NCBI RefSeq assembly: GCF_025994435.1
Contig: NZ_BAQK01000037.1
Coordinates: 1 to 64,000, forward strand
Length of the DNA: 64,000 bases
Direction: 5' to 3'
Source of the DNA: Gluconacetobacter johannae
Lineage (GTDB): Bacteria > Pseudomonadota > Alphaproteobacteria > Acetobacterales > Acetobacteraceae
In this document: positions 59,818-64,000 of the stretch, in pieces
Position numbering within the stretch: position 1 is the stretch's first letter
Layout of the letters: the number at the start of each line of letters is the position of its first letter
Notes under the pieces: model-generated
Told to the model about the DNA's origin: nothing
Database searches by the model: none
What the model saw: only the letters and a program-made list of their open reading frames with translations
Translations under genes and position numbers: made by a program

Positions 59818-60666
59818 ATGCCCGACACCACGCACGCCGATCGCCTGTACTGGCCCGACGAACGGGTGACGAAAGCCGACCTTGCGGAGTATGGCCGCGC
59901 GGTCTGGCGCTGGATGGAACCCCATGTCATCGACCGCCCCCTGACGGTGCTGCGCTGCCCCGAGGGGGTGACGGGCGACTCGTTTTTCCAGCGCCATCCC
60001 TGGAAGGGCATGCGCCCGCATATCCATCCGGCCATCGACCCCGCCACGCCGGACCGCCCCCTGATCGCCATCCGCGACCTCGACGGGCTGGTGGACCTGA
60101 TCCATTCGGCGGCCCTGGAAATTCATGTCTGGAACGCCCCCGTGGCGGATCTGGAGCATCCGGACCGGATCGTCATGGACCTCGACCCCGGCGACGACGT
60201 GGGCTGGACCGCCATATGCGACGCGGCGATCGAAATCCGCGACCGGTTGGAGCGCGCCGGCCTGGCGGCATTCGTCAAGACATCGGGCGGCCGGGGGCTG
60301 CATGTGGTGACGCCGCTTCGCCCCCAGGCGGACTGGACTGCCGTGCGGGCATTCGCGCATGCGCTGGCCGACGCGATGGCCCATGACGATCCCAGGCGGT
60401 ATGTCTCGACCATCAGCAAGGCCAGGCGACACGGCAGGATCCTGATCGATTATCTGCGAAACCAGCGCACGGCGACCGCCGTCGCCCCCTATTCGCCCCG
60501 CGCGCGGCCCGGCGCAAAGGTGTCCATGCCGCTGTCATGGCCGGACCTGGCGGCCGGCGCCGCCCCCGGCGATTTCACCATCATGAATACCCCAGCCCGG
60601 CTGACGCGGCGGGCATCCGACCCCTGGGCCGGCTTTCACGCGGCGTCGCGCGCCCTGCCGGGCTGA
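59818..60666 (+). CDS. Stand-alone LigD-type polymerase (archaeo-eukaryotic primase) domain protein
   Basis: 282 residues, equal to one LigD polymerase domain without ligase or nuclease parts. Catalytic motifs: IVMDLDPGDDVGW (metal Asp-x-Asp), FVKTSGGRGLHVV (SxGGxGxH) and the YVSTISKARRHGRILIDYLRNQRTATAVAPYS block (third Asp plus nucleotide-binding RxxT). The usual YWP and FQRH elements near the N-terminus are also present (RLYWPDE, FFQRHPW). It fills or extends ends in bacterial non-homologous end joining. No Ku or ATP-dependent ligase gene is in the window. 50 bp after the cyclase; overlaps the protease gene by 31 bp on opposite strands. Confidence 0.9.
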   Translation: MPDTTHADRLYWPDERVTKADLAEYGRAVWRWMEPHVIDRPLTVLRCPEGVTGDSFFQRHPWKGMRPHIHPAIDPATPDRPLIAIRDLDGLVDLIHSAALEIHVWNAPVADLEHPDRIVMDLDPGDDVGWTAICDAAIEIRDRLERAGLAAFVKTSGGRGLHVVTPLRPQADWTAVRAFAHALADAMAHDDPRRYVSTISKARRHGRILIDYLRNQRTATAVAPYSPRARPGAKVSMPLSWPDLAAGAAPGDFTIMNTPARLTRRASDPWAGFHAASRALPG

Positions 60667-61763
60667 CGCCCTGCGCCGGCGGCGGCCCGGGACGGGCGGA
60701 CGCCGTGGGTCAGCATGACCTCGCCGATCGTCTCCGACGTGACCAGGCCCACCAGTTGGTCGGTCGCGTCGGTCACTGCAACCGCCGGCAGACTGCCGTC
60801 CTGCAACAGGCGCAAGGCGTCGCCCAGGGGCTGGTAGGGATGGATGGCGGGAATGCCCGGCGTCATCAGGTCGGCCACGACGGCGCTGGCATCACCCGCC
60901 TGCGCCCGCTGGACCAGCGCTGCCTGGGTCAGGACCCCATGCAGCCGTCCCGTCCCGTCGACGACGGGAAAGACACGCTGGGCCGTGCGGATCAGCGCCC
61001 GTACCGCGTCGTCCAGGCTGGCGTCCAGCGGCAGGGTCTCGAATCGTGTCATCATCGAGTCCCCCACGATCATCCCCTGCGCCACCTGGCGAAGCTGGAC
61101 GGTATGGGCCTCGGCGGCGGCGCCCAGATAGACGAACAGGGCGATGAACAGCAGGATCGGGTTGGCGATCAGCCCCAGGAACCCCAGCAGGAAGGCAAAC
61201 CCCTGCCCCACCGACGCCGCGATCTGGGTCGCCCGAACAAACCCCATGCGATAGCCCAGCAGCGCCCGCAACGCGCGCCCCCCGTCCATGGGAAAGGCCG
61301 GGATCAGGTTGAACAGCAGCAGGAACAGATTGACCGACGCCAGCCGGGCCGCCATGCCGCCCAGCGAACCAGCGGTATCGACGGCCTGCAGGCTCGGGCG
61401 CGTCCCGGTCGCGGCGAACAGCACCATCGCGATGACCAGGGTCACCGCCGGCCCTGCCAGGGCGATGACCAGTTCCTGGCCCGGCTGTTCGGGAATGCGC
61501 GACAGGCGCGCGACACCGCCGATGGGCAGCAGGGTGATGTCCGGCGTCGTCACGCCAAAGCGCCGCGCGGCCAGCACATGGCCGAATTCGTGCAGGACGA
61601 TGCAGACGAACACCAGCAGCACGAACAACACGCCCCGCCCGGCCGCCGGCAGGCCGCCCTGCCCGGCATCAATGACGGCGATCCACAGCAGCAGCAGCAG
61701 GAACGTCACATGCACGCGCACCTCCGTGCCGTACACGCGACCCAACGGGATTGACCACGTCAT
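60636..61763 (-). CDS. Site-2 protease family (M50) membrane metalloprotease with two CBS domains
   Basis: 375 residues. Active-site zinc motif HEFGH at 58-62 in a transmembrane helix and the second motif NLIPAFPMDGGRAL, about six transmembrane segments in all, then two CBS domains (~residues 240-355) of the VADLMTPGIPAIHPYQPLGDALRLLQDG type. This is the SpoIVFB/Rip3-like group in which CBS domains bind adenine nucleotides and may gate cleavage of a membrane-bound regulator. The substrate is unknown, and no anti-sigma gene is near. ATG start; stop overlaps the polymerase gene. Confidence 0.92.
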   Translation of the reverse strand: MTWSIPLGRVYGTEVRVHVTFLLLLLWIAVIDAGQGGLPAAGRGVLFVLLVFVCIVLHEFGHVLAARRFGVTTPDITLLPIGGVARLSRIPEQPGQELVIALAGPAVTLVIAMVLFAATGTRPSLQAVDTAGSLGGMAARLASVNLFLLLFNLIPAFPMDGGRALRALLGYRMGFVRATQIAASVGQGFAFLLGFLGLIANPILLFIALFVYLGAAAEAHTVQLRQVAQGMIVGDSMMTRFETLPLDASLDDAVRALIRTAQRVFPVVDGTGRLHGVLTQAALVQRAQAGDASAVVADLMTPGIPAIHPYQPLGDALRLLQDGSLPAVAVTDATDQLVGLVTSETIGEVMLTHGVRPSRAAAGAGRQPGRARDAA

Positions 61764-61856
61764 GCTGCCCTCCGCCGGGGTATCGCCCCGCTGGCATGCC
61801 GCCCGGCATGGGGCGGCATCGCGCCAACGCGCCGCGATGCTTCGGGTTCGCCTTGG

Positions 61857-62969
61857 TCAGGCGGGCCGGTGGCGCGCCAGCAGCCTCAGGCGGCTTTCGA
61901 ACTCGCCCCGATCGACATAGCATCCGTGCAGGTGGCGAAAGCCGGTGTTAGGATGGAAGCGCCCGCGCCCGTGCAGGGTCCGCCGATTGTCGAACGCCAC
62001 CATGTCCCCCGGCGCCAGCCTCAGCGACAGCACGAAGCGGTCCTGCCGCGTGCGCGTCATGAAGGCGCGATAGGCCCGGTAATAGTCCGCCATGAGCTGT
62101 GCCGGCATGTCGAAGGTGCCGGCGATATGCGCGTTATAGCGGATTTCACGGATCCCCCCCGCGTCGTCCGGCGTCAGGACCGGCCGATGGACGGCGATAT
62201 CGGCCTCGGCATCGTGAAAGCGAAACGGGATCGGCACGGTGCACAGCAACCGGAAGGCCTCCGGATCCGCCGCACGCAGATCCTCGGCGATGGCGATCCC
62301 GTCGGCGAACATCGACTCGCCGCCCTCCGCCGCATTGGCCAGGCAATGCAGGAACTGGAAGCCGGGCGGAATTTCCTGGTTGGGCAGGTCGGTATGCAGC
62401 GGCAGATGCTCGGCCGTGTAGGCCAGGTTGTTCGGGTCGGGGCGGCTGACGACCTCGAACGTGATGCCGAAATTCGTCCGGCGCAGAAACCCGATGCGCT
62501 CGGCCAGGGCGCTGCCGGCCCCGACTTCGTCCGCCACGCCGCCGACGATCGCCAGCCCCGACCGGGCGAGGTCGGCCATCCACGCCGCCAGCGCCCCGTC
62601 ATCGGACAGGATCGCGGCCGCATCGTGACGCGGAATCCGGAAATCCCCCTTCCAGGGCACGCGCGGAATGTCCGCCGGATCGGCCGGGCGCGTGCCCGGC
62701 CGATGCCGGGCCAGCCAGTCGAGCGGGAAGCGGCTGACGTGCTCCTCCCCCGCCCAGGTGACGACCAGCAGCCCGTCGGCGAGGGCGACATGGCGTGGAC
62801 GCGGATCGGGCGGAATGGACAGCAGGTCGAACATCCTCTCCCGCGTCTGGGGATGCAGGACGGAGGGGCAGTTATCGCGCAGCCAGACATAGGGGCAGGT
62901 GGAAACGCTGCCGTCGGGCCAGCGCAGCGCAAGCGCGTCGGCCCCCACGGTGAAGACGAAGGATGACAT
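61857..62969 (-). CDS. Gamma-butyrobetaine dioxygenase-like 2-oxoglutarate/Fe(II) oxygenase
   Basis: 370 residues. An N-terminal DUF971-like zinc domain (CPYVWLRDNCPSVLHPQTRER) precedes a TauD/TfdA core. The iron triad is His192-x-Asp194 (LHTDLPNQ) and His333 (RTLHGRGRF), with Arg for 2-oxoglutarate downstream (TGFRHLHG). The DUF971 plus TauD layout is that of gamma-butyrobetaine or trimethyllysine hydroxylases, which make L-carnitine or its precursor. ATG 62969 (MSSFVFTVG) is preferred; the frame is open to 63317. It lies 233 bp after the transporter gene on the same strand; that context supports uptake and hydroxylation of a betaine. Confidence 0.88.
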   Translation of the reverse strand: MSSFVFTVGADALALRWPDGSVSTCPYVWLRDNCPSVLHPQTRERMFDLLSIPPDPRPRHVALADGLLVVTWAGEEHVSRFPLDWLARHRPGTRPADPADIPRVPWKGDFRIPRHDAAAILSDDGALAAWMADLARSGLAIVGGVADEVGAGSALAERIGFLRRTNFGITFEVVSRPDPNNLAYTAEHLPLHTDLPNQEIPPGFQFLHCLANAAEGGESMFADGIAIAEDLRAADPEAFRLLCTVPIPFRFHDAEADIAVHRPVLTPDDAGGIREIRYNAHIAGTFDMPAQLMADYYRAYRAFMTRTRQDRFVLSLRLAPGDMVAFDNRRTLHGRGRFHPNTGFRHLHGCYVDRGEFESRLRLLARHRPA

Positions 62970-63202
62970 GACGGAATGTCCGTTCGGAATGGTGTGGCGG
63001 TACGGAAGGAAGGATGACGACCCTACCGGCCCGGCGGCGGCCACCACGCCATGGGCTTGCGCCCGCCCACCTGCCGCATGCGCCCCATCCAGACCTTGCG
63101 TGCGACACGGAATGCCATGCCTTCGACGATAAGCAGCAACGCACCGTCCCCGCAAGGTTTTCCAGATCGGGCCACCGCTTTTTCCGGCACAGGGAGCGCC
63201 CG

Positions 63203-64000
63203 TCAGCGTACGGCGGCGAACCGCCGGCTGAGCAACGTGCAGACCAGCGCCACCGCCGCCACGCTCACCAGCCAGCCCCCCGGCACGACCTGCGAACCCG
63301 TGACATGCATGATCCACGTCATCACGAACGGCGCGGTGCCCCCTAGCGCCGCATTGGCGATGTTGAAGACCAGGGCGAAGCCGCTATAGCGCGCATGACC
63401 GGGAAACAGTTCGGTCAGGAAGCCCGGCAGCGTGCCGTCATTGATCGCCAGCATGCCGCCGAACGCCAGTTCGATGGCGACGACGCCCAGGAAGCTGCTG
63501 TGCCCCAGCAACCAGAGCAGCGGTATGGTCAGCACCACGAACAGAAGCGACGCCACCAGCAGCATCGGCCGTCGTCCGATCCGGTCGGACAGGACGCCCA
63601 TGGCGAAGACCGTCGGAATGAAGGCCGCCAGCAGCACCGTCTGGACCACCGTCGCCACATGGCTGGACAACACGCCGGCCGTCGAGATGAAGACCGGCAT
63701 GAAATTCAGGATGAAATAGAAGCCGATCGCATCCAGCGCGGAAATCCCCAGGCCCAGCAGCAGTTGCGGCCGGTAGTCGCGCAGCAGGACCAGGATCGGC
63801 GCGTCCTGGCGCTCGGCCTCGGCAACGCTGTGCAGCGTTTCGTCCAGCCGGGCGCGGAACAGCCAGCCGATCAGCCCGAGCGGCGCGCCGAACAGGAACG
63901 GGATGCGCCAGCCCCAGTCCTGCATCTGCGCGTCCGTCAGCCCGCCCGACAGCGCCGCGACCATCAGCGCCCCGGCCAGCAGGCCCAGCGCCTCGCTGGC
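63203..64000 (-). CDS. MHS-family MFS transporter, partial (N-terminus beyond the window)
   Basis: The last 265 residues of a major facilitator, open to the window edge. WGWRIPFLFGAPLGLIGWLFRARLDET is the characteristic cytoplasmic loop after TM6 of the metabolite:H+ symporter (MHS) group (ProP, KgtP, ShiA), and AMGVLSDRIGRRPML is the second-half A-like motif. Six further helices follow, ending LLSRRFAAV. ProP-like members take up proline, betaine or carnitine-type compounds. With the adjacent dioxygenase this suggests a betaine or gamma-butyrobetaine supply role, which is inference. About 170 N-terminal residues are missing. Confidence 0.88.
   Translation of the reverse strand, partial: ASEALGLLAGALMVAALSGGLTDAQMQDWGWRIPFLFGAPLGLIGWLFRARLDETLHSVAEAERQDAPILVLLRDYRPQLLLGLGISALDAIGFYFILNFMPVFISTAGVLSSHVATVVQTVLLAAFIPTVFAMGVLSDRIGRRPMLLVASLLFVVLTIPLLWLLGHSSFLGVVAIELAFGGMLAINDGTLPGFLTELFPGHARYSGFALVFNIANAALGGTAPFVMTWIMHVTGSQVVPGGWLVSVAAVALVCTLLSRRFAAVR

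Noticed and set aside
1..64000. CRISPR arrays, tRNA or rRNA genes, prophage
   Set aside because: No regularly spaced repeats, no cloverleaf or rRNA-like sequence and no phage structural genes were seen on reading both strands.

Overview
The window is one continuous piece of GC-rich, gene-dense chromosome from an alphaproteobacterium, most likely an acetic acid bacterium (Acetobacteraceae, Gluconacetobacter-like). I infer this from the AroK-AroB fusion, a GNAT-Nudix fusion at the left edge, the dgt-argS-SPOR-scpA-scpB-tatB-tatC-serS gene order, an EipB-family envelope protein, and the character of the housekeeping proteins. No database search was possible, so the genus is an inference. There are about 62 protein genes (two cut by the window edges), no tRNA or rRNA gene, no CRISPR array, no prophage, and one small candidate transposon-like element.

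Left part (1-9.1 kb): the end of a GNAT-Nudix fusion, an SMP-30 lactonase, a CinA-type molybdopterin-binding-fold protein, accA, xerD with a 47-residue membrane protein coupled in front of it, the AroK-AroB fusion, an OmpA-like outer-membrane protein with a strong terminator, gtrA, and tenA. 9.2-24.3 kb: alaS, a beta-carbonic anhydrase, a secreted EEP-family phosphodiesterase-like protein, an aldo/keto reductase, a 45-residue membrane protein, two adjacent genes with apparent Tat signals (a cupin and a Rossmann oxidoreductase), hdeD, rpsD with promoter and terminator, a 162-bp inverted-repeat element with TA flanks, prfC, a sulfotransferase-like gene, a MATE exporter, cysS and trmJ.

24.3-31.7 kb is a minus-strand run that could be one transcription unit: class II DAHP synthase, nicotinate phosphoribosyltransferase, a small acidic protein, gltX, an ArsC-like protein, then a UGT-type glycosyltransferase coupled by a GTGA overlap to a stand-alone condensation-domain protein. 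That last pair is the best candidate for an undescribed biosynthetic function. 32-37.4 kb: a small secreted protein, glutathione reductase, ferredoxin-NADP reductase and a SUV3-type helicase with an apparent internal helix-turn-helix segment. 37.4-45.6 kb: the conserved dgt-argS-SPOR-scpAB-tatBC-serS cluster, without the tatA and nagZ genes often found in it.

Right part (45.7-64 kb): an A-type Fe-S carrier coupled to exonuclease III, a WxxGxW-repeat protein, an amino-acid permease, EipB, aspS, mtnA and htpG. Next is a tightly packed four-gene unit (NCS2 purine-type permease, secreted protein of unknown function, DUF985 cupin, Nudix hydrolase), then a globin-coupled diguanylate cyclase, a stand-alone LigD-type polymerase domain, a CBS-containing site-2 protease, and a gamma-butyrobetaine hydroxylase-like dioxygenase next to an MHS-type transporter cut by the right edge. 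Housekeeping themes are translation (alaS, cysS, gltX, serS, argS, aspS, rpsD, prfC, trmJ), aromatic amino-acid synthesis (aroG, aroKB) and envelope or export functions.
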